A DNA stretch of 64,000 bases, taken from Diphasiastrum complanatum. Lineage: Eukaryota; Streptophyta; Lycopodiopsida; Lycopodiales; Lycopodiaceae. Shown in pieces: positions 1-10,926 of the stretch (position 1 is its first letter; every line of letters starts with the position of its first letter). The notes under the pieces are model-generated. The model made no database searches, was not told where the DNA came from, and saw only the letters and a list, made by a program, of their open reading frames with translations. A program made the translations under genes and the position numbers. Where the stretch lies: contig CM055100.1 in NCBI GenBank assembly GCA_029204225.1, forward strand, positions 21,880,248-21,944,247, given 5' to 3'.

Positions 1-1835
1 CCCAATATCAACAATTCACTCAGAATACAAAAATTTGGTTCTACAAATACTACAAAAGGACAAACCATGAAATCCAAGACTACCGAATCTTGAAGTTCAA
101 CAACAACAAGAAGAAATAGCTGGATCAACATGCTAATGCAGCTATCAACACGAACTAGAATGTCCCGAATCTGACGACAAATATTTTGTCAATTAGTCAA
201 ATTACTGATTTAGGGAATAAGGTAGAGTTTGAGACAAATTCATGTAGGATTCTTTATAATTTTATAAGGATTCTTGCACCCAAAAGAAGCAAAGATATTT
301 CTATAGACTCAGTCATTGTTACTCTAGGACTGATCATTCTTTAAGTAGTTCAGTATCAATGAATAAAGAATTGATTTGGCATTACAAACATGGCCAATGT
401 CAATAACTAACATGTCTAAGCAATCTTCAGCTCTTGATTTTGTCTACCAAATTGTTGACCCTCATGTCTGCCAAAGTTGTGTCATATGAAAGTAGACAAG
501 AAGGCCATTTCAATTGAATCAAGAACATATATCCAAAGATTTATTTGCATACTAATATATGTGGCTGATGCAAACACCATCAATGCTTGGTGCAAAATTC
601 TTTATTACATTTATTGATGATTATTCTAAAAGGATCTCTATATATTTTATGAAGCATAAATCTAAAGCTTTCCAGATCTTTAAGAAATACAAGGAGCATG
701 CAGGTTGCAGACAAGCAAAAGAATCAAAGCTCTCATGAGCGACAATGGTGATAGATACATCTCAAATGAATTCAAAGACTACAACAATTTGTTGTTTTTT
801 ATTTTCCACGATCGAATGGACTGGCCGAAAGGAAAAAACATGACCTTAGTTTTTGGCAACATGCTATATCGACTACAGCCTACATGCAGAATTGATGTAT
901 TAGTAAAAGACCTACCTGATAGAAAGACCCCTTCAAAAGTTTGGACATCATCCAAACCTTCATTATAGCATTTAAGAGTATTTGGATGCACTGCCTATGG
1001 TCATGTCCAAAAGGACATAAGAAAGAAATTAGATGAGCAGTTTTTCAAAACTATTTTTATTGGCTATTGTTCTTCCAATGGACTATATCGATTGTACAAA
1101 ATTGAAAACCTATAAAGTTTTTACTAACAAAGATGTGGCCTTTATTGAAGATCAATTTATTGATTTAAAAGGCAAGGACCAGATGCAATCTATAAATTCT
1201 GCCCCAACAACTGATACATATCGAAATATTATTTCGATTTCTTCAAGTAGTCAGCCTATACAGTCAGATTCAGAAGACGATAAAAATAGATATAACTTGA
1301 GAGCAGCCGACACAACTGACACAAAGTCAAATTTTGCAACCAAAAGCTTAGACCACAAGATCAACAAGAATTTGAGCTTAGCATATTCGATACAGTAATG
1401 AGTTTGATCACTATTTATTCAGGAGCCAACCACAGTTGAATAAGCATTGTCACAGGCCGACTTAGATATATAGAAGGAAGCTATGGACAAGGAGTATAAC
1501 TCACTACTGGAGAACAATACATGGACTGTTGCCAGGCTGCCAACAAACATAAAAGTCATCGAGTGCAAAAGGATCTTCAAGATTAAATACAAAGCAAATG
1601 GCAATATCAACAACAGAAAAACTTGATTCGTGGGAAGAGGATTCTCACAAATTCCCAATATCAACTACTTTGAAACCTTTAACCTGATGATCAGAAATAC
1701 TTCTATTCGATTGCTACTATCATATGTTTCCACAGTCAAGCATTCCTCAATCGAGTTATTGAGGAGGAAATTTACATGATCCAGCCAGAAGGCTATGTTC
1801 TTAATTGTTAAGAAGACCAAGTATGCAAACCCCAT
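1..1835 (+). pseudogene. Ty1/copia pol remnant (pre-integrase, integrase, start of RT)
   Basis: Decayed copia polyprotein read by switching frames. Near 181-260 a segment ending LLSxSQITDLGNKVEF resembles the protease/pre-integrase linker of the copia copy at 18.0-19.5 kb. Around 590-700 the integrase core motif FITFIDDYSKR is followed by a SDNGDRYISNEF segment (735-775) that carries the second catalytic Asp. At 1470-1660 the RT start is recognisable (KEAMDKEYNSLLENNTW, then KRIFKIKYKANG). Several stops and frameshifts break it, and the segment between integrase and RT is shortened. The element stops at 1835 because an LTR is inserted there, and the same RT resumes at 3078. The remnant cannot make a functional protein. 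The left part is cut off by the window edge. Confidence 0.85.
1831..1835. repeat. Target-site duplication, left copy (solo LTR)
   Basis: CCCAT immediately left of the solo LTR; its partner is TCCAT at 3078-3082 (one mismatch). Confidence 0.6.
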
Positions 1836-3077
1836 TGTGATGCCACAAAAATGTTAAATATTGAATATCAACATAAATATGGCATGATATACTCGAAAAT
1901 GAAGATATGAGCCGGTTAAGTATAAATCATGAAGAGGCCTAAGTCATTTTTCGGGAATATATCTCCTAAGTACTTGCCTTACCTTTAAAAGAAAAAGACA
2001 TTGTCTTGGATAACCTTTACTAGGTTGTCCATACGAAACGACTAGATACGAAAAGACATGATAAACTAGAGTAACTTTAACTCATAGTTAAGTATACCTC
2101 CTATGGTATAGTTGAACGTATTTTCAGTCTAATTGTTAACTAGACCCTTTCGCGGGAGCGACGCACCTATTGTTTTAGAGGTGCGTTTGTTCGCCCTGTA
2201 GAACATATATTGATCTCACACTTCAGTCTCGATCATTGAGAGAGAAGAGTTTATGCTTATGTAAGAGATTGAAGAAGTGAATAGAGTTCTGTGAGTTATT
2301 CTCTCTTATCTCTGTTCTCTGCACTGTTGAGTGTGAGTGATCTTGAGTCTGCTAACAATCTCTAACACATTTCATGAAGTACCCTCTGACAGTCGCTCTA
2401 GTGCATCACAGTCGTTTGCTGTGTTTTCGTAAAGCATGCTATAAAGAATTGTCTTAAAACCATCTTATTTGTCTATTGCAAATACTTTTTTTTTGGCACT
2501 CGAATAACGATTATCTTTGGTACAGTCTAGCACGATCATTGAATAAAGCTGTATGTATGCACATGAGATGACAGTCCCTGTTTGAAGAATTGAGTCTTTG
2601 ATCTGTTTTCCTGATTGGCATTGACATAAGTTTCTAACATGTTCTAAAACTCTTCGTGTTCTTTAGCCATTAAATTGGCTTTAGTTGTTGAGGACTTCTG
2701 TCTAGAAATGAATAGTTTGCGAACGCGATTTATTAATTGTCTGCACAGTCGCAAATACATCGAACAATTCTCGATTCTCTGTTGACACCTTAATCAGCCA
2801 GAGTGTAGTATTGTTGTACTACTCTGATAACATCTCATCTGTAGAACGCGCTTCATTCAATCCGATAGAGGCCAGATTGTTGTTATGAATTTATTAACAT
2901 TACCCATCCCAAACATAAGTAATACTGGTTACTTTTTAATGTCTGTCGACAACCAGAATAACACTCAAACCCACTTGCCATAATTGTACCAAAAACATAA
3001 CTTTCTAACGTTGTCCTCTGTGGGAATGACATTATTTACTATAAAATCTATATTAACCATGTTGGTATAGTACAACA
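1836..3077 (+). mobile_element. Solo LTR (1242 bp) inserted in copia RT
   Basis: Starts TGTGATGCCA and ends GTACAACA, the TG...CA ends of an LTR. It interrupts the RT exactly between VCKPH and HKALYDLKQ. The flanks CCCAT (1831-1835) and TCCAT (3078-3082) match at 4 of 5 bases, as a 5-bp target duplication should. No internal region or second LTR is present, so this is a solo LTR. A CTCTGTGGGAATGACATT segment near the 3' end resembles the conserved end of plant gypsy (Athila/Tat-type) LTRs, and about 130 bp of this end recur at 42.44-42.59 kb. Orientation is inferred from that end. Confidence 0.75.
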
Positions 3078-3560
3078 TCCATAAAGCCTTGTATGATCTG
3101 AAACAATCGTCCAAAGCCTAGTACCATCGAATCAATGACCAATCATGCTTTGAACCAAGCTCTATAGATTTTAATGTTTACTTCAAGACTATTCGAAAGT
3201 TCTTTTTTATCATCACAATCTATGTAGATGATAGGTTGCCTTTTGGCAACAATATCGAACTGACAAAGGAGACTAAGAGAATACTATCCTAGGAGTTTGA
3301 GATGATAGATCTTGGAGAAACACATTATTGTCTCTAGATTTAGATCCATAGAGATAGAAACAAAAGGCTTCTCTACATCACTTAGCCAATGTACTCTACA
3401 ACTTATTATTGAAATTCAATCTAATATTGCAAGCTTGTACATAATCCCATGGAACTAGGTTTAAATTAATAAAAGAGCATCCTGAAATCGATGAGAAAAA
3501 AGTCAAAATGAAGGGGTATCCATATCAGTCTATCATCGAATCATTCATGTTCTATAATCC
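3078..3560 (+). pseudogene. Continuation of copia RT after solo LTR
   Basis: Resumes the RT split at 1835: HKALYDLKQSS, then an IYVDDRLPF segment (the YVDD active-site box is still readable near 3222), FEMIDLGETHY and, near 3500, PYQSIIESFMF, the link to RNase H. Several stops are present. It ends abruptly near 3560, where minus-strand CACTA sequence begins, so RNase H and the 3' LTR are missing. Confidence 0.85.
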
Positions 3561-3566
3561 CAACAC

Positions 3567-4450
3567 ATGTGTCATGTTGGACTTCTAAATGAGACTATGG
3601 TATTCTTTAAAATCACCTCCTCTCTCCTAGAGAAGATTCATGGAGCCTTTGGGAGGACAATTGAATTCCCAATAGTTTGTGGCTATAAACTGGCCATCTT
3701 TTCTGATTTTTTCCATGTTATCTTGTGCGTCTTTTTATCTTTGGCATCGGTCAAGTGCTCCCAAATTATGCTCCCTACATTCTTGAACATGTGCATTGGG
3801 TCCAGATGGTTTATCATCAATTCCCCCAAATTTCAAGCCAATCACTTCCCTTCAAGATTAAAAAACAAGCACACATTTAATTGAAATTATTATAGAATGG
3901 ATCTAGAGAGAATAAACATTATAAAAAATGACAATCGGCCCAAATATATATTGTACCTTCATGGCATGGGGACATCGACCAACAAGCCCATCGCGTAGAG
4001 GGTGATCGGGTTGAAGGTATTGAATGTGGCCCTCATAGATTGTCCTTCGTAGATGTTGTGAGTGATGTGCTTGCAGATACTCGCCACAAATGGGACATGC
4101 GTTGTAGCCACTATTTGGAGCCCTACATTTCAACAAAGCCACTGAGTAAATTGTGAGTGTAATGTTCGAATCGAAAAAAAATTTGTGAATACACATGAGA
4201 TTTAATATCATAAACCAATAGAAACAATATCTTACTGAAGCGCATTCCATATCCAAGAAAGTCATGCATCATCCACATCAAAATCCCTTTCACCACAAAA
4301 ATCTCTTTGTCTGCGTGGTCTTGATATATCAGTCACTTAAACACCTTGCCACAAAATCTTGAGCTCATCTATCAAGGGAACCATATACACGTCCATACTT
4401 TGAGCCTTGTAATTTCTCAGGATCATAAGGGCAAGCATTAGGTGCCCCTT
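3567..4450 (-). pseudogene. CACTA (En/Spm) TNP2-type transposase remnant (Transposase_21 core)
   Basis: Read on the minus strand from about 4450 down. First comes LALMILRNYKAQSMDVYMV and then PLIDELKILWQGV, matching the TNP2 block with the usual DVYLQPLIDEL pattern. Next is LMWMMHDFLGYG (the conserved LMWTVHDFPGYG box), then YNACPICGEYL followed by HLRRTIYEGHIQYL and DHPLRDG. A downstream piece near 3750-3800 has HLDPMHMFKNVGSIIWEHL, the HNLDVMHIEKN block. Frameshifts and stops separate these boxes, but their order is that of the family. This is the catalytic part of a cut-and-paste transposase. The other half of such a protein lies at 5285-5701 on the opposite strand. Confidence 0.8.
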
Positions 4451-4719
4451 TTTTATACTTAGCCAAGGAGGAATGTTGTGCTTTACAAGGACAACCGACC
4501 AAGTAGACTATTATGTCCATGTCCTATACAAGAGAATCGGAAGAAATCCTGATGTGGATAGCCGGTCACTCCAATTGTATATGGTAATTAGTTATGTTAC
4601 GTCATTCCGAACGTGGTCGTATCAGGTAATTAATAATCATTATCAGACCTATAATTGGACATAGGAGCACATGCATGGTGAATGACTATTTTAATGCAAG
4701 AATAGGAGGTCAATAGCTC

Positions 4720-4990
4720 AATACAGATTGCATGGAAATCCTAGGAGAACATTCTCTCTCTCTTGGAGAAATATATCCTACGAAAACTTTTTCATCTCCC
4801 TAGTGTGAATTCAACTTTTTAAGCCAATTTCTCTTCTCCTCTCTTGTGTTCTTGACTGTGGCTTGGGGGTGGATTGGTTAGGGTATTGACTAGCCTCTCC
4901 ATATTGCTTGGGTGGTTCATGCTCCACAGGTGTCCTTTTGGTTTGCATGTGACAGGATTCTTGAAGATCTTCACTTGGTGATCATTATAG
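4720..4990 (+). mobile_element. Possible copia 5' LTR end with PBS (fragment)
   Basis: Sequence up to about 4990 ends immediately before a copia-type primer-binding site, so its right part is probably the end of a 5' LTR. The left boundary is not visible and the start given is approximate. No recognisable gag follows; after the PBS the next identifiable sequence is CACTA DUF4216 at 5285. Confidence 0.4.
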
Positions 4991-5064
4991 TGGTATCAGA
5001 GCTTGGATCACATCTACCAGGAGGTGGCTTCTTGAAGATCTTCACTTGGCAATCGTTATAGTGG
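4958..5064 (+). repeat. Direct repeat, period about 71 bp
   Basis: TTCTTGAAGATCTTCACTTG occurs at 4958 and again at about 5029, followed each time by a similar ATC.TTATAGTGG. The second copy lies inside the leader and lacks the PBS. A weaker third partial copy is near 5150. Confidence 0.6.
4991..5002 (+). promoter_or_regulatory. Copia primer-binding site (initiator tRNA-Met)
   Basis: TGGTATCAGAGC, complementary to the 3' end of plant initiator tRNA-Met, the usual primer of copia reverse transcription. The same motif occurs at 57248 (intact element) and, inverted, at 16411. Confidence 0.75.
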
Positions 5065-5284
5065 AGCTTCAAGATCTTGGACTTTTGTAGTTCTTTTGGT
5101 GTATCTCTTTGCTTATTCTTCCAGGTGCTGGAATTCACTTTCAAGTAGGTGGCTTCTAAGATCCTTGGTGTACTTTCAGTCTAAAGATCATAATTGTGGA
5201 ATTACTCCATGAATTTTGATAGAAATCATAGATATTTCGTTTTGATTTTCTTTCATTTTCAGTAGTTTTATTCTATTGCAAGTG

Positions 5285-5701
5285 GTTCAAATCAATTATA
5301 GTTGGAAAGCACGCAACCATGAAGATAGACAAATATGGTTTTCAAATGGTGGACACAACGAAACTTTGAGGTCGATAGATATTATTGACCAACCATTTGT
5401 CTTGCCTTCACATGTACATCAAGTCTTCTAAGTGCCTGATCTTATAGAGCCCAATTGGAGTGTAGTGCTTGAGCATATGCCAAGAGAAAGGCAAATTGTT
5501 GGCACAGATGTTGATGATGTCATCGATTTCTCCTTAGTGCGTGACTTTTCATGCCCGTTCTCATTTCCACAAGAGATCAATGTTGATAAAGCAGATGCTG
5601 CACGTCAGGGTGGGGACATAATTGACTTAGATCTTGATGCACATCATGTTCCTAAAGAGGCAAGTGATGTTTTGTATGATGAATATGAAGTTAGTGATTG
5701 A
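5285..5701 (+). pseudogene. CACTA transposase C-terminal region (DUF4216-like)
   Basis: Read on the plus strand: KIDKYGFQMVDTTK, a frameshift, then QPFVLPSHVHQVF, a stop where the family has Tyr, and IEPNWSVVLEHMPRER. This is the order of the DUF4216 domain of plant CACTA TNP2/TNPD proteins (VDKYGF, dPFiLAsqa.QVFYv, W.vVl...PR). The last 89 codons are open and end in an acidic tail (LDLDAHHV, YDEYEVSD). At least one frameshift and one stop make it inactive. It points away from the Transposase_21 piece at 3567-4450, so the original element has been inverted or two elements are joined. Confidence 0.75.
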
Positions 5702-7130
5702 AATCTATTAAAGCACGAGTGTGTTCTATATCTTGTGTATTTATGACATTATTTGTCCATCATTTTTGGATTTTTACATTTAGATTCACAATATTCTTCA
5801 AGTTTTTTAATGAATCAAATAAGTTATCATGAATCTAATCTATCTTCATCATCTTTATCAGCATCCTTGGTGTTATAGATTATTGACATGGGCCTTAGAA
5901 CTGCTACATGATCCATCATATGAATGAAATAAATGCAATAATTCACATATAGTGTCGATGAAAAAAGAATGATTGGTGTAAACTAATAATAAGATCAAAT
6001 TTCTGTTTAATTAATGTCATCAATTGTATATTATGTTGGTAATGTAAATACATTCTAGCCCAAGCTAGTTCTCAACCAATTGGATAAATGTCTTTAGTTT
6101 AATAGTCAAATCACATTGGATGGGCATGATGTATAATATGAGGGGGTCAATGTGCTTGTATACAAATACAATCTATCCCAAGCTAGTTTTCAACCAATTG
6201 GATAAATGCTTGTAGTTCGATAGCCAAATTACATGGGATGGGTAGGATGTATATGAGGGTGCAACACATCAAAGGTCACATACCTATGGAGTAAATATGA
6301 ACCTTTGATAATATGCATAATTGAATTTAAGCTGACTTTGAATCCATATCATTTTAATGGAGAGTAAAAAAGTGCATTGTGGATTGGAAATAATTCTTAT
6401 CAAAATGGACAAATATATTGTTATAAACTTATTTATGTATCACATATATCATATGCTATCATAAAATGCACATGCATTGTACTATTAGCAAATTATGCAC
6501 ACACATGACAAATCATCGAACAAATTATCCATTAATGGATCCATCAATCAAAACATTTATAGATCTTTCCTTAACTTGTACATAGACAAAGGCTTGTCTA
6601 ATCAATAGATAAACATAACACACATAAGTAGAATATAGATAGATCGATTGGCAAATCAATAATATTAATAGATTGATAGGCATATAGTTAAGTGGATATT
6701 ACTTAGATTCACATGGATCCATCCATGGATAAATAATTGATGTGTTGAACAAATTCATAGGAAGGTAGGCATATAGCTAGAAATGCAGAACAATATATAA
6801 AATTAGATGATTGATGGATGGATTTGTAGAAAGAAAGCCAACGGAGACAAATATGGAGGGACAGATAGACGATTTCATGTTATAAAAGTATATAATATGT
6901 TAGATGATTCTGAATAGACCGTATTGTAGGTAGTTACAATTATATGGTGGATGGATCAATCAATCGATATATAGGGTGATGGAATATAGATACAGATTGG
7001 TTAGATAAATGTATGCATAAACAAAGTTGATAGAAAGCTAACTCGTAGTTATAATAAACATAAGGTGGATAATTATTTAATCAATCATTCACCAACCTCC
7101 AAGTCTTGCTCTTCATCAAAGCTTGATACT
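5702..7130. other. AT-rich intergenic stretch, no gene seen
   Basis: No coding region or element could be recognised apart from the tandem duplication at 6046-6265. The sequence is AT-rich with scattered ATGGATGG and TAGATAGAT motifs. Confidence 0.6.
6046..6265 (+). repeat. Tandem duplication, unit about 118 bp
   Basis: AAATACA begins two diverged copies at 6046 and 6164. Both contain CCCAAGCTAGTT, CAACCAATTGGATAAATG and GGATG...GATGTATA in order. Copies differ by substitutions and a few indels. Confidence 0.8.
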
Positions 7131-7133
7131 CAT

Positions 7134-7372
7134 GTGTGTCTATTTGTATGTATATGTGTATGTATATGTGTGTATATGTGTATGTGTATGTGTATGTGTA
7201 GGCATATGCATATGTGTATTTGTATGTGTATATGTATGTGTATGTGTGTATGAGTATGTGTATGTGTATATGTGTGTATGTGTATGTGTGTGCATGTGTC
7301 TGTATGTGTGCATGTGTTTGTGTATGTGTATGTGTATGTATGTTTATATGTCTCTATGTGTGTATGTGTACA

Positions 7373-7411
<39 letters not shown>

Positions 7412-7430
7412 GTGTGTATGTTTATGTGAA
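7134..7430 (+). repeat. Compound TG/TA microsatellite (about 300 bp)
   Basis: Nearly unbroken TGTATG, TGTGTA and TGTG units on the plus strand. Apparent reading frames through it in both directions (Cys/Val/Tyr/Met or His/Ile/Thr runs) are a by-product of the repeat and not genes. Confidence 0.95.
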
Positions 7431-7654
7431 ATAGGCCATAGATTGATGTCCATGGATCACTCCACAAGATTTTGGGGTAGATCATAATGAAATATAATAT
7501 TTTCACATTCTATCAAAGCTAAGTGGATGTCCGAGTTTGGGGAATCACTGATTTTATTGGGATTTTAGTGTGGATCTTCAAGCAAGTGCTAGATCTAGAG
7601 ATATTGATGCATTTATCTTTATCTAACTCTTCCTTTCATAAATCATGTATGTGA

Positions 7655-8400
7655 GCATTGTGCTTTGGCAAAGCCACATAGATTACCTTATGTTAGATCT
7701 AGTGTGAGATCTAAAGGCCTCTTCAACTTTTATATTCGGATGTGCACTCAACTCATACCTTGAGTCTTGGTGGATCAATGTAACTTTCATTGACGATTTT
7801 AGTAGATTTTGTTGGGTTTATCTACTAAAGAGCAAGGATGGGGTGTTTGTTGTTTTTGTCTAGTTCAAGAATGTGGTAGAGAATCAACTCAACACTAGGA
7901 TCAAAAGCTTAAGAGCTAATAATGGAGAAGAATTCACATCAAAAAGGTTCAATGCATTTTGTGAGGCACATGGGATTAAGAGGGATCTCTCATGTCCAAG
8001 GACACCACAACAAAATGGAGTGACCGAGAGGAAGAATAGATCTCTTTGTGAGATGGCAAAAGAAATGAGGTTACATGCTAATCTTTCTAAGTTTTACTGA
8101 GGTGAGGCTTTAATGTGTGCTAATTATCTCGAAAAAAGAAGATCCAATGTTACTTTGGATGCTAGATATCCTTATGAGGCTCTTTATGGTAGGAGGCCGA
8201 ATGTTAAGCATTATAGAATTTTTGGTGGGGGATCATCACTTAACCTTTTTGGTTTTTCATATTTTAATTTTGCAGGTGATCATATGGATAGGAAGTCCAC
8301 AAGTTCTTATGCTCTATTTTTAGGAGATTCAATTGTTTCATGGCTTTAAAAAGAACAACACAACTATCTATTTGTCTTCCACTAAGGATGAGTATAAAGC
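7655..8400 (+). pseudogene. Copia integrase joined to RNase H (RT deleted)
   Basis: CEHCALAKPHRLPY (7655-7700) is the integrase zinc-binding end. After a frameshift the core follows: RIKSLRANNGEEFTS, then HGIKRDLSCPRTPQQNGVTE (catalytic Glu region), CEMAKEMRLHANLSK and YEALYGRRPNVKHYRIFG near 8220. The next readable text, DHMDRKSTSSYALFLGDSIV and LSSTKDEYKAL, is RNase H. The whole linker and RT are therefore missing at about 8225-8275. The integrase is close to that of the intact-looking element at 58.4 kb, so this is an old internal-deletion member of that family. Stops occur at 8098 and 8347. Confidence 0.85.
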
Positions 8401-8424
8401 ATTGACTACTTGTTCCAAGGCTTT

Positions 8425-8625
8425 GAATGCTTACCTCATAAGGAGTTCCACCATACAAAGTAGCTTAGACCTTCTGTTATGAAGATAATGATCACACATC
8501 AATGCTTCACCCTAATAAGACTTAGGAAAATTAGCATGCAACCTCATTGCCTTTGCTGCCTCACAAAGAAATCTATTCTTCCTCTGAGCCACTCCATTTT
8601 GTTGGGGATTGGTGACTTCTTATTT
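8425..8625 (-). pseudogene. Inverted copia integrase fragment
   Basis: On the minus strand, PQQNGVAQRKNRFLCEAAKA, then MRLHANFPKSY, a stop, and GEALMCDHYLHNRRSK. This is the same catalytic-Glu region of integrase as at 7990-8190 but in reverse, so the two copies form a head-to-head inverted pair about 240 bp apart. Nothing else of this second element is recognisable. Confidence 0.8.
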
Positions 8626-8627
8626 TC

Positions 8628-8990
8628 TTGAATATATTTGTCGATTTCTTTTCAAGTGCCAATGTTACACATCCATCCCATTCTCGTGTTCCCCCTGGTA
8701 CTGGCCGTAGGCATGGCAAGAAGCAGGTCTGGCTGAGGGAGATCAGAAAACTCCAGAGATCAACTGAAATGTTGATCCCTAGAGCTCCTTTTGGCCGATC
8801 TGTACGAAATGTCACTTTGTCACTTGGGCTGAATGTTCGTTTTGTCGTGACATCCATGCAGGTCTTACAGGGTGTTGCATAAGATTTTCTGTCCCAATTT
8901 TTTGAGGATACTTGTCTTTTGGCAGTGCATGGTAAGCATCGGCCTTTTCTCAGCAGATGGGCGATACCTTAGAAGTTTACTTGGATGATT
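8628..8990 (+). pseudogene. CENH3: CENH3-like histone H3 retrocopy (dead)
   Basis: The translation matches the histone-fold part of H3, in order: GRRHGKKQVW, LREIRKLQRSTE (alpha-N), MLIPRAPFGRSVRNVT (alpha-1), then VLQGVA, stop, DFLSQFFEDTCLLAVHGKH (alpha-2, where H3 has LQEAAE.YLv.lFEDt.LCAIHAKr). LIPxAPFxRxVRxxT with Ile-Pro is the plant CENH3 form; canonical H3 has LIRKLPFQRLVREIA. The TAA at 8880-8882 falls where the family has Glu. After it one frameshift is needed to read a plausible last helix that ends in Gly-stop near 8989. Known plant CENH3 genes have several introns and none are seen here, so a processed copy is likely. No clear poly(A) tail or target duplication was found. A canonical H3 origin is less likely. 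Confidence 0.78.
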
Positions 8991-9094
8991 TAGGTGCACA
9001 TTCTGAAAAAATACGCCATCTACATGGTAGTATGTTCTGAAAATATATTTTATTGCTTGCAAAGATTATCTCAATTGTATTCTCAATGTCTCAT

Positions 9095-10330
9095 GACACA
9101 TCTCCAAGTGACGGTTTTGGCCTCAGTCATGGGTCATCCCATTTTTCATCCATGAGTGACGTTGAGGTCCTCAGTTATATGGATGGGATGTCTCCCTCGC
9201 GTGCAGGTAGGATCATGTAGAGACTACGGGATCGTTGGGATGCATGGAGTTCAAGTAGGTTGTTCACACCTTCTCATTCTGAGGAGATCCAGTCCCCATA
9301 ACCCTCCGACCGAGGTGTTCCCTCCTTTCATGAAGGTCTATCCGGTGGGAGTCCCTCCCCCACGCACTCTAATGCAAGTGCCTCTTCCCGACATTCCGGT
9401 TGGAAAAAGAGCGATCATAGGAGGAGTCGCCTCAATGGCGGCTCTTGTTGTGGCGGTGATGCCGATGATGTCGTGATTCATGCGGCCTCGAGTCCAGGGC
9501 CTCGATTCTAGCACATCCATCTAGCAGGCCTCATCGTAGAGATTCCTTACTTCAAGAAACCCTAACTCAGGAAGCCATGTGGATGGCACATGGTACTTTG
9601 ACTCATGCATCTATCACACCTGATTATAGTGACACTCCCACACTCTATCCTCACATTTTTCTTTCTTCGGTATCCACGCCCCCTATGGGGTCCCTATGGC
9701 ACCATGATCCCTCTTGCCAGGCCACTCCACACATTTTTTCTCCCATTCAAACCCTTGTTGGTTACACTCCCACTCAAACTCCTCCCCACTCTTCTCATGA
9801 TAGCCTTCAAACTCCTCCTTAAATCATTCCCATTGTAGTCAACTCCCCCACTACTCTCGACCCTCCATTTGCCACCTCTCCATCAGCTGACGTCTTGCCA
9901 TCCTATGACATAGATGCGGAGAAGCACATGGTGGAGGATGACTGTAGCGGTCGCGTCATCACTCGCATGAGACAAGTCATGCATGTGGTCTTCAACATGG
10001 ACATTTTCAAGGATTGGCGGAAACAAAGTGATGAGGAAAAGAATTATGTCATTGACCAATTATATAGAGAATCTACAGTCCCCTCCAATGATTTGGAATC
10101 TGACCGAATATGGATAGGACAACAATGTGATGAGTTACTGCAAATTAGAGATCCGAAATGCGGTGAGAACTAGCAAATCTCGACCATACAATGTGCACAA
10201 CGACGCCGAAGTTTGCAAAGAAATTTTTTTGAGAAAATCTAGATCATTTCAAGCAACAAAGAGAGACAACTAAGAAGCGAATGGAGACGGCAGGCGCACC
10301 TAGGCAGTGGTGGCCAAGTTTCTTTTCATG
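9095..10330 (+). pseudogene. CACTA second-ORF (TNPA/Transposase_24-like) remnant
   Basis: Plus-strand reading starts SHGSSHFSSMSDVEVLSYMD and continues through a Ser/Pro-rich region (9240-9890) with three or more stops, then a clean 92-codon stretch (9895-10173). That stretch contains KHMVEDDCSGRVITRMRQVM and WRKQSDEEKNYVIDQLY, resembling the start of the plant Ptta/En/Spm Transposase_24 domain. Homologous copies are at 24.25-24.42, 35.15-35.75, 41.09-41.46 and 54.43-55.07 kb. The 24-kb copy lies next to a CACTA DUF4218 domain, which supports the CACTA assignment. The domain assignment is from memory of the family pattern and is moderate. Confidence 0.55.
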
Positions 10331-10544
10331 CCCATTTTGTAAGTCTCCCCACCCATAAGTTGAATTTGATATTGTCGTAATTCATATTGTGGATTTATTT
10401 AAATTAAATTACAATCACCAATTTGTCGATTCATGCAAAAATTGCCATAAAGCGGTCTCCCACAAAAGAAGAGTACAAGTATGCATATTCCAACAACTTG
10501 CAATCATTACTCAAATTATTGGAGAGACAATGAGTGAGAAATGA

Positions 10545-10760
10545 CTAGGATGGATATTCTGAGGTATGTATTATGGTTTCAACGTATATTTTGACTTCAC
10601 CACATTCATTTGATCGGACACTCTAACAGCATCACTTACAAAATTTACAGATCTTCATTGCACGCAAGTATCGCTGTCCCAGTCTCATGCATCACAGTCA
10701 CATGAGTCGAATGACCATGGCCAAAATGGGGACAATTTAGCTGGATCTAATAATTAGGCG
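10545..10760 (+). pseudogene. Tail of the CACTA-like ORF with a possible intron (copy 1)
   Basis: GATGGATATTCTGAG is followed by GTATGTATT and, about 85 bp later, by TTTACAG then ATCTTCATTG, which looks like a spliced intron. The next frame reads SQSQSHASQSHESN... and ends GSNN-stop. The same tail recurs at about 11.06-11.29 kb (SQSQSHASQSHESDCDVND), so the unit is duplicated with a period near 510 bp. Function unknown; the frame is judged from conservation between copies. Confidence 0.4.
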
Positions 10761-10926
10761 TTTTATCCTGATATATATTTGTAATTTGAATATTTATGTA
10801 TCAATATATAAAATTTATTTAACTTAAGTCCTCTACATGGATTTTCAATTGCATGTAGTCCAGTTTTAGGATAGAATGGAGCCATTTGATAGGGTTATAA
10901 CGATGTCCATGGGAGAACCTTGGCCA

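Noticed and set aside
3567-3884. 105-codon plus-strand ORF with hydrophobic stretches
   Set aside because: The minus strand carries TNP2 transposase boxes in the same interval.
7065-7487. Several overlapping ORFs rich in Cys, Val, Met, Tyr or His and Thr
   Set aside because: They are translations of the TG/TA microsatellite in all frames.
8573-8857. 94-codon minus-strand ORF
   Set aside because: It is the antisense of the CENH3-like sequence, which has clear histone-fold motifs on the plus strand.
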